From positions 186,001 to 250,000 of the forward strand of contig NC_088301.1 in the NCBI RefSeq assembly GCF_032854445.1: a stretch of DNA of 64,000 nucleotides, given 5' to 3'. The notes under the pieces are model-generated. The model was not told the DNA's origin. It saw only the letters and a list, made by a program, of their open reading frames with translations, and searched no databases. This DNA comes from Liolophura sinensis. Lineage: Eukaryota; Mollusca; Polyplacophora; Chitonida; Chitonidae. A program made the position numbers and the translations under genes. Below, piece after piece: positions 24,801 to 37,370 of this stretch (positions are counted from its first letter, which is position 1; each line of letters begins with the position of its first letter).

Positions 24801-27800
24801 AAGCCTTCCTTGTAAAGCTGTCACTTCATTTTCACGCCGTACAGGTAATCGATCGTTGTTTTTGGTTGGTTAGCGGCTCTTATGTTTTCATATTCCTCCC
24901 ACGGTTTAATCGTTGGCATTGCACATAAAAAGGATTTGTCCTAGAACACATGGACAGAGTGCTTGGGGAAAATCACAGCAAAGCTGTTATATACAGTCTT
25001 TATATGATCAAGATTTTCTTTGCAAGATTTCTATCTTCTGCTTGAGGAAAGTAGTAGAACAACTCTGTTTTCTGACTTGTCTTATCGAGGTGCGTTATTG
25101 AGGTGTGTTATCGAGGTGCGTTATTGAGGAAGTAGTGGAGATAACTAGGCCTTGGACGAGCATGGCTCGGTGCATTTGCCCTTTTATCTCAAGATGATTT
25201 TGTTTGTCATAACACCCACTTGTGTTCCACAGGTGTGGTTTTTTTCAGAACGTCTGGCCTTGTTCTAGAGAACAACAAAACAGTTCTATCTATTTGACCT
25301 TATTGTGGTGTGAAGCCTAGCCAGAAAAGTTCTATCTATTAAAGTTAGAATAAAAGTATGCATAGATGATATTGTAATCAACATAAGCATTAATTTATGT
25401 ATGAAAAGATGAGGAAAAGAAAAACAGAATTACATGTATTTCTCATGTCATGTTATGATATTCAGTCTTAATCATTTGTAGATCAGTCTCATGTCAGGTT
25501 ATGATATTCAGTCTTTATGTTTTGTAGATAAGTCTGATGTGAGGTTATGATATTCAGTCTCCATGGTTTGTAGATAAATCTCATGTGAGGTTATGATATT
25601 CAGTCTCTATAGTTTGTAGATAAATCTCATGTGAGGTTATGATATTCAGTCTTTATCGTTTGTAGATCAGTCTCATGTCAGGTTATGATATTCAGTCTTT
25701 ATGTTTTGTAGATAAGTCTGATGTGAGGTTATGATATTGAGTCTCTATGGTTTGTAGATAAATCTCATGTGGGGTTATGATATTCAGTCTGTATGGTTTG
25801 TAGATAAATCTCATGTGAGGTTATGATATTCAGTCTGTATGGTTTGTAGATAAATCTCATGTGAGGTTATGATATTCAGTCTCTGTTTTGTAGATAAATC
25901 TCATGTGAGGTTATGATATTCAGTCTCTATAGTTTGTAGATAAATCTCATGTGAGGTTATGATATTCAGTCTCAATAGTTTGTAGATAAATCTCATGTGA
26001 GGTTATGATATTCAGTCTTTATGGTTTGTAGATAAATCTCATGTGAGGTTATGATATTCAGTCTCTATGTTTTGTAGATAAATCTCATGTGAGGTTATGA
26101 TATTCAGTCTCTGTTTTGTAGATAAATCTCATGTGAGGTTATGAGATTCAATCTGTATGGTTTGTAGATAAATCTCATGTGAGGTTATGATATTCAGTCT
26201 GTATGGTTTGTAGATAAGTCCCATGTGAGGTTATGATATTCAGTCTGTATGGTTTGTAGATAAATCTCATGTGAGGTTATGATATTCAGTCTCTATGGTT
26301 TGTAGATAAGTCCCATGTGAGGTTATGATATTCAGTCTGTATGGTTTGTAGATAAATCTCATGTGAGGTTATGATATTCAGTCTGTATAGTTTGTAGATA
26401 AATTTCATGTGAGGTTATGATATTCAGTCTCTATGTTTTGTAGATAAGTCTCATGTGAGGTTATGATATTCAGTCTGTATGGTTTGTAGATAAGTCCCAT
26501 GTGAGGTTATGATATTCAGTCTGTATGGTTTGTAGATAAGTCCCATGTGAGGTTATGATATTCAGTCTCTATGGTTTGTAGATAAGTCCCATGTGAGGGT
26601 ATGATATTCAGTCTTTATGTTTTGTAGATAAATCTCATGTGAGGTTATGATATTCAGTCTCTATGGTTTGTAGATAACTCCCATGTGAGGTTATGATATT
26701 CAGTCTGTATGGTTTGTAGATAAGTCTCGTGAAGTTATGATATTCAGTCTGTATGGTTTGTAGATAAGTCCCATGTGAGGTTATGATATTCAGTCACATT
26801 GGTTTGTAGATAAGTCCCATGTGAGGTTATGATATTCAGTCTGTATGGTTTGTAGATAAGTCTCATGTGAGGTTATGATATTCAGTCTCCATGGTTTGTA
26901 GATAAATCTCATGTGAGGTTATGACATTCAGTCTGTATAGTTTGTAGATAAGTCTCATGTGAGGTTATGATATTCAGTCTCCATGGTTTGTAGATAAATC
27001 TCATGTGAGGTTATGATATTCAGTCTCTATGTTTTGTAGATAAATCTCATGTGAGGTTATGATATTCAGTCTCCATGGTTTGTAGATAAATCTCATGTGA
27101 GGTTATGATATTCAGTCTCCATGGTTTGTAGATAAATCTCATGTGAGGTTATGATATTCAGTCCTGTATGGTTTGTAGATAAATCTCATGTGAGGTTATG
27201 ATATTCAGTCTCTATGGTTTGTAGATAAATCTCATGTCATGTTATGATATTCAGTCTCCATGGTTTGTAGATATGTCCCATGTGAGGTTATGATATTCAG
27301 TCTGTATGGTTTGTAGATAAGTCTCGTGAGGATATGATATTCAGTCACATTGGTTTGTAGATAAGTCCCATGTGAGGTTATGATATTCAGTCTCTATGGT
27401 TTGTAGATAAGTCCCATGTGAGGTTATGATATTGAGTCTCTATGGTTTGTAGATAAATCTGATGTCAGGATATGATATTCAGTCTCCATGGTTTGTAGAT
27501 AAGTCCCATGTGAGGTTATGATATTCAGTCTCTATGGTTTGTAGATAAGTCTCGTGAGGATATGATATTCAGTCACATTGGTTTGTAGATAAGTCCATGT
27601 GAGGTTATGGATATTGAGTCTCCATGGTTGTAGATAAGTTCCATGTCAGGTTATGATATTGAGTCTCCATGGTTTGTAGATAAGTCCCATGTGAGGTTAT
27701 GATATTCAGTCTCTATGGTTTGTCAGATAAGTCCCATGTGAGGTTATGATATTCAGTCTCTATTTTTTGTAGATAAGTCCATGTGAGGTTATGATATTGA

Positions 27801-30800
27801 GTCTCTATGGTTTGTAGATAAGTTCAATGTGAGGTTATGATATTCAGTCTCTATGGTTTGTAGATAAATCTCATGTGAAGTTATGATATTGAGTCTCTAT
27901 GGTTTGTAGATAAGTTCCATGTGAGGTTATGATATTCAGTCTCTATGGTTTTGTAGATAATCTCGTGAGGTTATGATATTCAGTCACATTGGTTTGTAGA
28001 TAAATCTCATATGAGGTTATGATATTCAGTCTGTATGGTTTGTAGATAAGTCCCCATGTGAGGTTATGATATTGAGTCTCTATGGGTTTGTAGATAAGTT
28101 CCATGTGAGGTTATGATATTCAGTCTGTATGGTTTGTAGATAAGTCTCATGTGAGGTTATGATATTCAGTCTCTATGTTTTGTAGATAAATCTCGTGAGG
28201 TTATGATATTCAGTCTGTATGGTTTGTAGATAAATCCCATGTGAGGTTATGATATTCAGTCTGTATGGTTTGTAGATAAGTCCCATGTGAGGTTATGATA
28301 TTCAGTCTGTATGGTTTGTAGATAAGTTCCATGTGAGGTTATGATATTCAGTCTGTATGGTTTGTAGATAAGTCTCATGTGAGGTTATGATATTCAGTCT
28401 CCATGGTTTGTAGATAAATCTCATGTGAGGTTATGACATTCAGTCTGTATGGTTTGTAGATAAGTTCCATGTGAGGTTATGATATTCAGTCTGTATGGTT
28501 TGTAGATAAGTCCCATGTGAGGTTATGATATTCAGTCTCTATGGTTTGTAGATAAGTCCCATGTGAGGTTATGATATTCAGTCTCTATGTTTTTTAGATG
28601 CCGAGTGAAAACAACCCGTCTAAACCGTTCACCCATGGAGAAACATCCCAGGTGGTGGGATTGATGGCCGTCACCTGTGCATGTTTCAGCAGCGGGTTTG
28701 CAGGCGTATATTTTGAGAAAATCCTGAAGGGTTCAGGTCAAAGTCTCTGGATAAGAAATGTTCAGTTGGGTGAGTGATCAGTAGACAGTAACAATGAACA
28801 GCTGTGGTGCATGAAATCCGTGTACACCACATATAGTACGTGTACACCACATATAGTACGTGTACACCACATATAGTACGTGTACACCACGTATAGTACG
28901 TGTACACCACATATAGTACGTGTACACCACATATAGTACGTGTACACCACATATAGTACGTGTACATGTTACATCCCTATGTTTTTTTTATATCAGCCCA
29001 TTTACTACCATGATCAGATGGCTACTTACCTGAATCCTTCTACTGAAATTAACCAATCCAATCTTCATCAAATCATATACTTTACCTGATTTTTGTTCAT
29101 GCAGAAATTTCTGACATAGGGAACTACATAGTGAAAACACTTAAATACGTGGTGTGGGATGGGGCCTTGGTGTGGCGATTGGTGACACTGAGCAGTTTGT
29201 ACGTCTTGTGTGGCCTTTTGCACTGTGTAATGTTCGTTGAAAACCAATTATCTTCTGGGAAAGTCCTTCTTTAACTTGCCAAAGAATAGTGGGTTATGCT
29301 TGGCACTTCAGTTTTTTTCTACCCATAAAACTGACATTAATCGTATAGGTAAAAAATTCTTGAATGTGGCGTTAAGTAAAAATCAAATAAATAAATTAAC
29401 AAACATTTGGAGGACCAACTTAGGCAGTTACATGCTACAGGAAGTGTTTTGACATGATTATCATCAGCGAACCAGCTGCCAGCAGTTTCTGCTATGGCAG
29501 TGTACAGATGTAGAATGTATAGCCTCATATGGGCTTTCACTGATGTATATTAAACCACAAATGGTGAACTGATGTATAGCCCTATACTACACAGTTTTGT
29601 AGCCCAATACTACACTATTGTGTAGCCCTATATTACTGTGTTGTGTAGCCCTATATTACTGTGTTGTGTAGCTCCATATTACACTGTTGTGTGGCCATAT
29701 ATTACGTTGTTCTGTATGTATAAAGTCATCTTTCATATGATGTGAAAAATTTAATGTGTATACTTTCTCTCAGGTCGTGATCATTTCTTAAACTATAAGA
29801 AATATAATTCCCTTCAGCTATAATCCCTTCAATAGTAGGTAGATTTCTTCAGCTGGTTTACTGAGCATGGATAATCCCAGTGCAGAAAGATCTATGTGCT
29901 TGATGACTTTGTTTGCAGCCCTATTTGGGATTATCACAGGCCTGGTGGGAGTGTTGATCTCAGACTATGAACTGGTGACAAAGGATGGCTTTTTTCAGGG
30001 TTATACTCAGTAACCTGGACTGTGGTGGCTCTACAGGTAAATAGTGACAAATCAGATACCAAATTACTGATGCAGTAACTCCATATATGATGCGGATCCT
30101 GTAACAACTTTTGTACGGTAAAAATATGGTGAAGTAGAACTGTCATTCAGATGAACAGATTTTTGAGCTGAGATTGGTGTTCGGGGGCGGTAGATCCAGG
30201 GTCAATCCTGGGTTGAGTCACACCTAAGACCTAAAAAGAGGAAGTTGTAACTTCCTCGTTTGGTGTTCAGCATGAGACGGATAGTGCAATGACTGGTTGA
30301 CCCGTATCAGTGTATGGGCTCAGGTGGGGCGCCTTACTTGCCTTCGGTTAGGCGTTTCAGTGAAGCAACACTAGATAAAAGAGCAGTGGAAATCCGTCCT
30401 GCATCAAGGAGGCACATTACATACACTCTAAGGATTTGTTAAGTATGACGTTAAACCCCAAGCACTCACTCATTCATCAAAAATGATCCATGAGACTGTT
30501 TTTGGCATGTGGCAATTGAGGGAAATTTGGTCCAGAGACAGGTGGGCTGGTGAAATTTGGTCCAGACACAGGTGGGCTGGTGAAATTTGGTCCAGAGACA
30601 GGTGGCTGGTGAAATTTGGTCCAGACACAGGTGGGCTGGTGAAATTTGGCCCAGAGACAGGTGGGCTGGTGAAAATTTGGCCCAGAGACAGTTGGTTTGG
30701 TGTCATAATCCTGTAAATGGGGGATGTGTTGTCTCCATGATAGAGGGAGGAGATTCTGATCCAGCAGCCCTTTGAATATGATACTGTGAGAATACAGAAC

Positions 30801-31896
30801 GATACCACATAACGGTAACAAACCTGATGAACGTGTTGACTAAATGTTACTATTGTCTTATCTCTTAGGCATTTGGTGGCATAGTCATAGCAGTTGTGGT
30901 GAAGTATGCTGATAACATACTGAAAGGGTTTGCAGCCTCTCTCTCCATTGTGCTCTCCACACTGTTGTCCACCTTTGTACTGGATGAATTTGTTCCAACC
31001 AGGTAGGTGTATGTCATAAGTAAACTCCTACTGTAAGTCTTCGACCTTTTCAAGCAAATTCTGAGGGCATTTCTCTGTGTCGACTGATAAAATTGTGCTT
31101 TTTGTTAAAACCTGAAATTGGCAAATCCAACCAGTGTAGTTTTGTGTCCAAAATCAAATCAGAAACATGCATAAATTGCACTGGAAATTCCTCTTTCGTT
31201 TGTGAAAAGGTTGAGGAACGAAGGTACTATTATTCTCATTGCAATTTTCTTTTATATGACGACAGGGTCAGAGTTGGAGCGGTTCAAATCTTGTAGGTCC
31301 ACCACTAAGCTTAGTGTGATGCAAGAGCATAGATACTCTGAGAAAAGGACTGAGAAGCTGCATACTTAATGTTTCAGTATTTTGAAAAAATTCTATCCTG
31401 AAGTGGACAAAGTGGACGGTGGACAAATAGAAATTTGTTTGAAATATTGAAACACCAAATATGCAACTTTTCAGGTTTTTTGCGTGTGTCTATGCCTTTT
31501 AATCAGTGGGAAACAAGACCAAGTTATGGGTTATGCCACAAGAAGACACATCATGTGTGCATTCACCTAATGATGACTCCTCATCATATAATTGAAAAAT
31601 TTTTATGTATGGCCTAAAAACCCAAGGATACCTACACACGTGCAGTGATGGTATGGCCAAGTAAAAAAATTATTTGGCAAAATTTCAAGGCACTTGGTCC
31701 AAATTTCCAAATGCACATTGATAGTTTTCAGGATGCTAACTTTAAAGACAACATCCATGTATGTGTTTGTTGTGGCTAAGTCATGTTGTGTCAACTGGCG
31801 ACATCTTGTTTCAGTTACTTCTACATGGGCTCAACGGCTGTGATAGGGGCCACCATGCTGTACGGATCAGACATAAAGCTCTGCGCCCAGAGATGA
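18879..31896 (+). CDS. SLC35A3: SLC35A3-like UDP-N-acetylglucosamine (nucleotide-sugar) transporter, 7 exons, one apparent frameshift
   Basis: Golgi multi-pass antiporter importing a nucleotide sugar (UDP-GlcNAc in the A3 branch) in exchange for UMP. Exons: 18879-19065, 19571-19725, 20675-20797, 28598-28769, 29919-30036, 30869-31002, 31815-31896; about 323 residues against 325 in human. Diagnostic blocks: [14 protein letters not shown] near the N-terminus, [18 protein letters not shown] (97-114), [15 protein letters not shown] (115-129), [17 protein letters not shown] (184-200), [11 protein letters not shown] (264-274). LLYVAL..LDAATYQ favours A3 over the A2 galactose paralogue. All phases fit except exon 5, one base short, giving a TAA at 30011. 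Exon 2 is followed by tandem copies of its own 3' end. Introns 3 and 4 carry arrays beside the splice sites. The GTG-initiated frame from 18834 is not needed: the ATG at 18879 has a good context. Substrate is inferred from family only. Confidence 0.9.
19370..19525 (+). mobile_element. Diverged SINE-like fragment
   Basis: Contains aacttgccaaaggtccacag and ggcttcctccactattgtat, ending aataaaataaatg, similar to family A/C tails. It lies in SLC35A intron 1. Confidence 0.4.
19726..20520 (+). repeat. 127-bp tandem copies of the SLC35A exon 2 end plus its donor
   Basis: Five full copies with donor (caggtaagg at about 19849, 19976, 20103, 20230, 20357) plus one degenerate copy at 20395-20480 follow the original exon 2. 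Each copy has ttactctctcacaattcaca ahead of it and preserves 31 codons from TLKLMIPS to DAATYQ when read from ACT after cagag. Copies differ by point changes such as G to V in the PSG motif. Read straight through, the frame shifts and stops, so any use would need splicing. Confidence 0.93.
20812..23460. repeat. 19-bp minisatellite, well over 100 copies, with ~595-bp higher-order repeats
   Basis: Copies of tcaggggagtgctgacatg. The stretches at 21847-22038 and 22442-22633 encode identical spurious 63-residue frames, so a ~595-bp block was duplicated. A related block lies at 21030. It starts 15 bases after the exon 3 donor (20798). Confidence 0.95.
23460..24680. repeat. ~21-bp minisatellite, about 55 copies, derived from the preceding array
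   Basis: Copies of ggggagtgtaaatatatgcc. The ggggagtg core is shared with the 19-bp array to its left, so the two look like one array that diverged. It gives minus-strand frames of up to 174 codons that are not genes. Confidence 0.93.
25460..28597. repeat. 46-bp minisatellite, about 68 copies, ending in the SLC35A exon 4 acceptor
   Basis: Unit contains gaggttatgatattcagtct then ctatggtttgtag. The last copy ends ctctatgttttttag at 28597, which is the exon 4 acceptor itself. Most internal units end in tttgtag after a pyrimidine-containing stretch, so they mimic acceptors. Confidence 0.95.
28818..28965. repeat. 20-bp minisatellite, 7 copies
   Basis: gtacaccacatatagtacgt repeated, about 48 bases downstream of the exon 4 donor at 28770. 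Confidence 0.93.
29280..29400 (+). mobile_element. SINE family A tail fragment
   Basis: Contains cgtataggtaaaaaattctt and ggcgttaagtaaaaatcaaa, followed by taaataaatt. Confidence 0.5.
29575..29715. repeat. ~23-bp minisatellite, about 6 copies
   Basis: Copies of tgtgtagccctatattactg with drift, in SLC35A intron 4. Confidence 0.8.
30165..30475 (+). mobile_element. SINE family B, full-length copy
   Basis: Begins ggtgttcgggggcggtagat, carries gtcaatcctgggttgag, the gaggaagttgtaacttcctc palindromic block, and ends gttaaaccccaagcactcac. It is the opposite-orientation twin of 5830-6155. Confidence 0.78.
30520..30700. repeat. ~30-bp minisatellite, 6 copies
   Basis: Copies of ggtgggctggtgaaatttgg then tccagagaca, immediately after a SINE, in SLC35A intron 5. 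Confidence 0.9.
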
Positions 31897-32689
31897 CGGT
31901 GGACGAGTAGACCTGTCCGTGATGTGGTTCACATGGTATAACACGCTAACAAATATTCACACTGTTGTTGCTGTTGATTTTGAAATGTTAACTTGTACAA
32001 AGATGCGCATACCGTATATTCTTTGATTTGAAGTGTTGTGGGGTGTAACAGGTTTTCTTGTCAAATATTTTGGGGGATTTTACACAGTTGTTCTGGCATT
32101 ATTACAAAGATGTAAGCTTAGTGGAAAAACAATACCAGCCTGATCAGTTTGGAGCCACAAGTAATTGTTCTTCAAATGAAAGGACTGTTTTAAAGACCAC
32201 TTTCAGGTTGAAGAATGTCATTAATACAACAAAAAATAAGGAAGGTATAAAAATATTACAGTACATAAAAACTTATGGCTGTCGAATGGCATTTTATCCC
32301 AGGCAGTGCCATGTACCTGGATGAAAATGGCAACATGCAAATGTACTTTGACAATTTTTTGTTCTAGAGTACATCTGCATGTAATGGGAAGACAGTCTGT
32401 GTGATATAAGTGAGATAACACCCCTGTGTCCTAAATCCATTGATAATGTTACAAGTGCACTCTAGTAGAAGTACAGCTCAATGAAAAATGGTGACTGTGC
32501 TTGTTGCTCTCTGTAATTCATCCCAAATGAAGTACCGTTAATGTTTGACTGTGCAGCATGTGTGAAGTTAGAGAAGTGTTATGTGCTGTCAGGTTGAAGT
32601 ACATATACCACAGGACAGGTCTACCGCAGTTCGTTGTATTCAGTATTTATGGTCATTTCATGCATCTCCATGCAGAATAGTGTGTCTAC

Positions 32690-33680
32690 ATGTGTATGGT
32701 GCACGCCTGTCTACATGTGTATAGGGCACTTTTGGGTACATGCATATAGTGCACATGTCTCCATGCGTATGGTGCACTTGCGTCTACATGCGTATGGTGC
32801 ACTTGCGTCTACATGTGTATACTGCATGCGTGCCTACATGCGTATAGTGCATGTGTGTCTACATGCTTATGGTGTCAAGTGCACTCATGTCTACATGCGT
32901 ATGGTGCACTTGCGTCTACATGCATATGGTGTTCATGTGTCTACATGCGTATAGAGCACACATGTCTACATGCGTGTAGTGCACATGTGTCTACATGCGT
33001 GCAGTGCACGGGTGTCTACATACGTATGGTGTACACATGTCTACATGCGTGTCAACATGCGTGTAGTGCACACGTGTTGTACATGCGTTTAGTACAACAT
33101 ATCTACATGCATGTAGTGCACATGTGTCTTCATGCATATAGCGTACACGTGTCTACATGAGTATAGCGTACACGTGTCTACATGCGTGTAGTGCACGAGG
33201 TGTCTACATGAGTATAGCGTACATGTGTCTACATGTGTATAGCGTACACTTGCCTACATGCGTATAGTGTACACTTGTCTACATGCCGTATAGTGTTACA
33301 CATGTCTACATGAGTATAGCGTACACTTGTCTACATGTGTATAGCGTACACTTGTCTACATGCGTATAGCGTACATGTGTCTACATGCGTATAGTGTACA
33401 CGTGTCTACATGCGTGTAGTGCACAGCGTACATGTGTCTACATGTGTATAGCGTACACTTGCCTACATGCGTATAGTGTACACTTGTCTACATGCGTATA
33501 GTGTACACTTGTCTACATGAGTATAGCGTACACTTGTCTACATGCGTATAGCGTACATGTGTCTACATGTGTATAGCGTACATGTGTCTACATGCGTATA
33601 GTGTACATGTGTCTACATGCGTTATAGTGTACACGTGTCTACATGCATATAGTGTACACGTGTCTGGTATGCATATTGTA
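32690..33680. repeat. ~25-bp minisatellite, about 38 copies
   Basis: Copies of gtctacatgcgtatagtgta plus cacgt, with alternation of purine/pyrimidine steps (gtacac, acatgcgta). It starts about 800 bases past the SLC35A stop and may lie in its 3' UTR. Two frames of about 110 codons are artefacts. Confidence 0.93.
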
Positions 33681-33929
33681 CAAGTAGGCTCTTAGCTTTG
33701 GCTCATCCAGTTCTCATATATCAATCTCATATCTTTGTTTTGAACAACATTTCATTACATATAGAAATGGGCAGTTTACTGCCTTAGCATTCATAGGTTC
33801 CTGTTTCGCCTGTATATAGTTCAGGTGTAACTTATGTCGTACCCTGAGCATTTGTGTTGACAAACAATAACGGAGAAAGTAATGTTAAACAAAATGTTGG
33901 AGGTAGTATCTTAAAAAGTACTGCAGGTA

Positions 33930-34375
33930 TTGAGCTCGGCGTTCACTCACATGTAGAGCACAATAACGTGGGGAATATCCATCATTGATTTGGTGTGTAC
34001 ATACTGAGCTCAGGATTTGCACATGTAGAGCAGAATAACATGAGGGGGATATTCCATCATTGATTTGATGTGTACATACTGAGCTCAGGGATTTGCACAT
34101 GTAGAGCAGAATAACATGAGGGGGATATTCCATCATTGATTTGGTGTGTACATACTGAGCTCAGGATTTGCACATGTAGAGCAGAATAACATGAGGGGGA
34201 TATTCCATCATTGATTTGGTGTGTACATACTGAGCTCAGGATTTGCACATGTAGAGCAGAATAACATGAGGGGGATATTCCATCATTGATTTGGTGTGTA
34301 CATACTGAGCTCAGGATTTGCACATGTAGGCAGAATAACATGAGGGGGATATTCCATCATTGATTCAGTGTGTAC
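33930..34375. repeat. ~75-bp minisatellite, about 6 copies
   Basis: Copies containing catgtagagcagaataacat, ggatattccatcattgattt and gtgtacatactgagctcagg. Confidence 0.92.
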
Positions 34376-35029
34376 ATATTAAGTACCATAAATTACTGAA
34401 TTCCTGACCTATTTGTATTGTGTATTAGAATCAAAAACAAAAATGTGAAACAGAATGTTAGGGTTAGTATCTTAAAAAGTATTGTATGTATTGACCTGAA
34501 GTTTTATTTGCATATAAAGCACAAGGTGGATGTTCCATCGCTGGTGCTGTGATGTTCCTGTCTCTGATACAGGCGAGCTCTTTTATAGCCTTGCTACCAG
34601 TCCCGACGTTTGATTCCCAAGAATGTATGAACTTCCACGAGTCAGAGATTTATGGAAGTGTAATTTATCCTTGAATGCAGTAATGACAGTACAGTAAGTA
34701 GCATGAGAACCAGAGCCAGTTTATGTATATGTTAATTTGAAAAACTACTGTAGTGATAAAGCTGATGTGATCATGCACCTGTTTTGTTGTACACTGCCTA
34801 AAAAATTAATTATGTTGTCACTTGAGGTAAGAAGTGGTAGTTCTATACATACCAAATATGAATTTTGCATTTACAGGTAGAGTTGTTTGAAAAAAACAAT
34901 TAAAAAGGGACACCTTATGGTATTTTTAGTGACAGAGGGCAACTGTTAAGAATTATATGCCCTGTAAATTAACTGTTTTATCATACATCTTTTAGTAGTA
35001 GTATATGAGGATTCTTGTTCTTAGCTGCG

Positions 35030-35240
35030 GCTGTACGTGGGAAGGTCTGTCAGCAACTTGCAGATGGTTGTGGGTTCCCTCTGGGCCCTGCCCGGTTTCC
35101 TCCCACTTCCCATATGATGCAGGCGGCCATCGTATAAGTGAAATATTCTTGAGTACACTTAGGGGGCCTCCGTGGCTCAGTTAGCGTGCTAGCACAGCCT
35201 AATAAGCCAGAAGCTTTGAGGACGGCGTAAAACACAAATC
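35030..35240 (+). mobile_element. Chimeric/rearranged SINE family A
   Basis: Tail sequence (gtttcctcccac ... gaaatattcttgagtac) comes first, then the head (ggggcctccgtggctcagtt), then the end (gacggcgtaaaacacaaatc) with taaataaataaa. Head and tail order is inverted relative to other copies. Confidence 0.7.
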
Positions 35241-36344
35241 AGATAAATAAATAAATAATGACTCTCACGTTTACCTCACATTATTTATGAATAATGTACT
35301 CCATGTAGATGTATTACGTTGTATCCTGTCCATATTACACATGAAGATGGAACATGTCACAGTTTATGTTCTGTGGAGTTGGAGATTATCACTCATCAAA
35401 AATGTTGACTGTAGTTTCATGAAAAAACAGTGACATTAAAAATTACACAACAGACATTTATCATTTGTTTTGTTGTAGCTTGGTCCATAGTATAACATCG
35501 TTGCACCATTTATCAAAGGGGAATGTACTACTTTGCATTTGTATGGTACTCTATGAAAACACATCTGCAACTTTCCCCCAGCTTGGGCCCAAACAAGTGC
35601 ATTTAAGTTTCTTTTTAACGCTAAGCATTAGCATGGATAATTGACACAGTTACAAGTTACCAGTAGATAAGCTTCGGTGAAAACATTGTTCTGCTGCTTC
35701 CTTTGATTTTTATGTAAATACGTATACATATAATTGTTTACAGCCATAGAGCAAGTTAACTGAGATTTTGTTTAAACTTCATTTCTTGTGGGTGTAGTGG
35801 TATTTTAGGAAAGGTCATAAAAGTTTTTTGTCTGTTCATAATGTAGATACAGTACACACTGCTTTTGGTCAGGGTCAGACTTAATGGGATGTCTTTTAAT
35901 CTAATACACATGAATACATGGTGTTAAGTGTGTCATTTTTCTTCATGGGTGAAACAGTGGTGAAGGTGCTACATTTTCAATTCAGTTGGTTGTTTTATTG
36001 ACCACTGGAAAATTGCTAGGGGCAGATTTTGGTTTTATTCTCAGACAGGGAATCTCCAAACTTGCTTCACCTGTATTATTGTTGGGGTTTTCATGGTAGT
36101 AAGTGTTTTACAGTGCTTGTAAGCTCATTTGGGTGGTAATACAACTTGATCTCCTTTCACAGGCTTCTTTTAAAAATGTAAGTTTTCATTTAAATTCTTT
36201 CATGCACATATTTAAAAGTTCTTAAAACACACCATATGAGTTGCAATTGAAAATTTCTGTATGCACAGGCACAATGTCCTCATGTCACCACATTCAAGTT
36301 TGGGATCAGAACCTTTTATATTTTTCTAGAGATGGCCTGGTTTC

Positions 36345-37370
36345 CTCAATCTTGGTTAGAACTGACCACTGTGGAATATGTTAAACATTTTTGGTTAGAA
36401 CTGACCACTGTGGAATATGTTAAACATTCTTGGTTAAAACTGACCACTGTGGAATACATTAAACATTTTTGGTTAGAACTGACCACTGTGGAATATGTTA
36501 AACATTCTTGGTTAAAACTGTCCACTGTGGAATATGTTAAACATTCTTGGTTAGAACTGACCACTGTGGAATACATTAAACATTTTTGGTTAGAACTGAC
36601 CACTGTGGAATATGTTAAACATTCTTGGTTAGAACTGACCACTGTGGAATACATTAAACATTTTGGTTAGAACTGACCACTGTGGAATATGTTAAACATT
36701 CTTGGTTAGAACTGACCACTGTGGAATTATGTTTAAACATTCTTGGTTAGAACTGACCACTGTGGAATACATTAACATTTTTGGTTAGAACTGACCACTG
36801 GGGAATATGTTAAACATTCTTGGTTAGAACTGACCACTGTGGAATATGTTAAACATTCTTGGTTAGAACGACCACTGTGGAATATGTTAAACATTCTTGG
36901 TTAGAACTGACCACTGTGGAATATGTTAAACATTTTTGGTTAGAACTGACCACTGTGGAATACATTAAACATTTTTGGTTAGAACTGACCACTGTGGAAT
37001 ATGTTAAACATTCTTGGTTAGAACTGACCATGTGGAATACATTAAACATTTTTGGTTAGAACTGACCACTGTGGAATATGTTAAACATTCTTGGTTAGAA
37101 CTGACCACTGTGGAATATGTTAAACATTCTTGGTTAGAACTGACCACTGTGGAATATGTTAAACATTCTTGGTTAGAACTGACCACTGTGGAATATGTTA
37201 AACATTCTTGGTTAAAACTGTCCACTGTGGAATATGTTAAACATTCTTGGTTAAAACTGACCACTGTGGAATATGTTAAACATCTTGGTTAGAAACTGAC
37301 CACTGTGGAATATGTTAAATGTTCTTGGTTAGAACTGACCACTGTGGAATATGTTAAATGTTCTTGAAAC
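36345..37370. repeat. 39-bp minisatellite, about 26 copies
   Basis: Copies of ttggttagaactgaccactg then tggaatatgttaaacattc. Since 39 is 3 x 13, both strands give long open frames of 13-residue repeats. Single-base deletions (for example near 36869 and 37030) break them. Confidence 0.95.

Noticed and set aside
32634-33160. Frames of about 110 codons with His/Cys/Ala repeats
   Set aside because: ~25-bp minisatellite in the 3' flank of the transporter gene.
36332-37292. Frames with 13-residue repeats on both strands
   Set aside because: 39-bp minisatellite; single-base deletions break the frame at random places.
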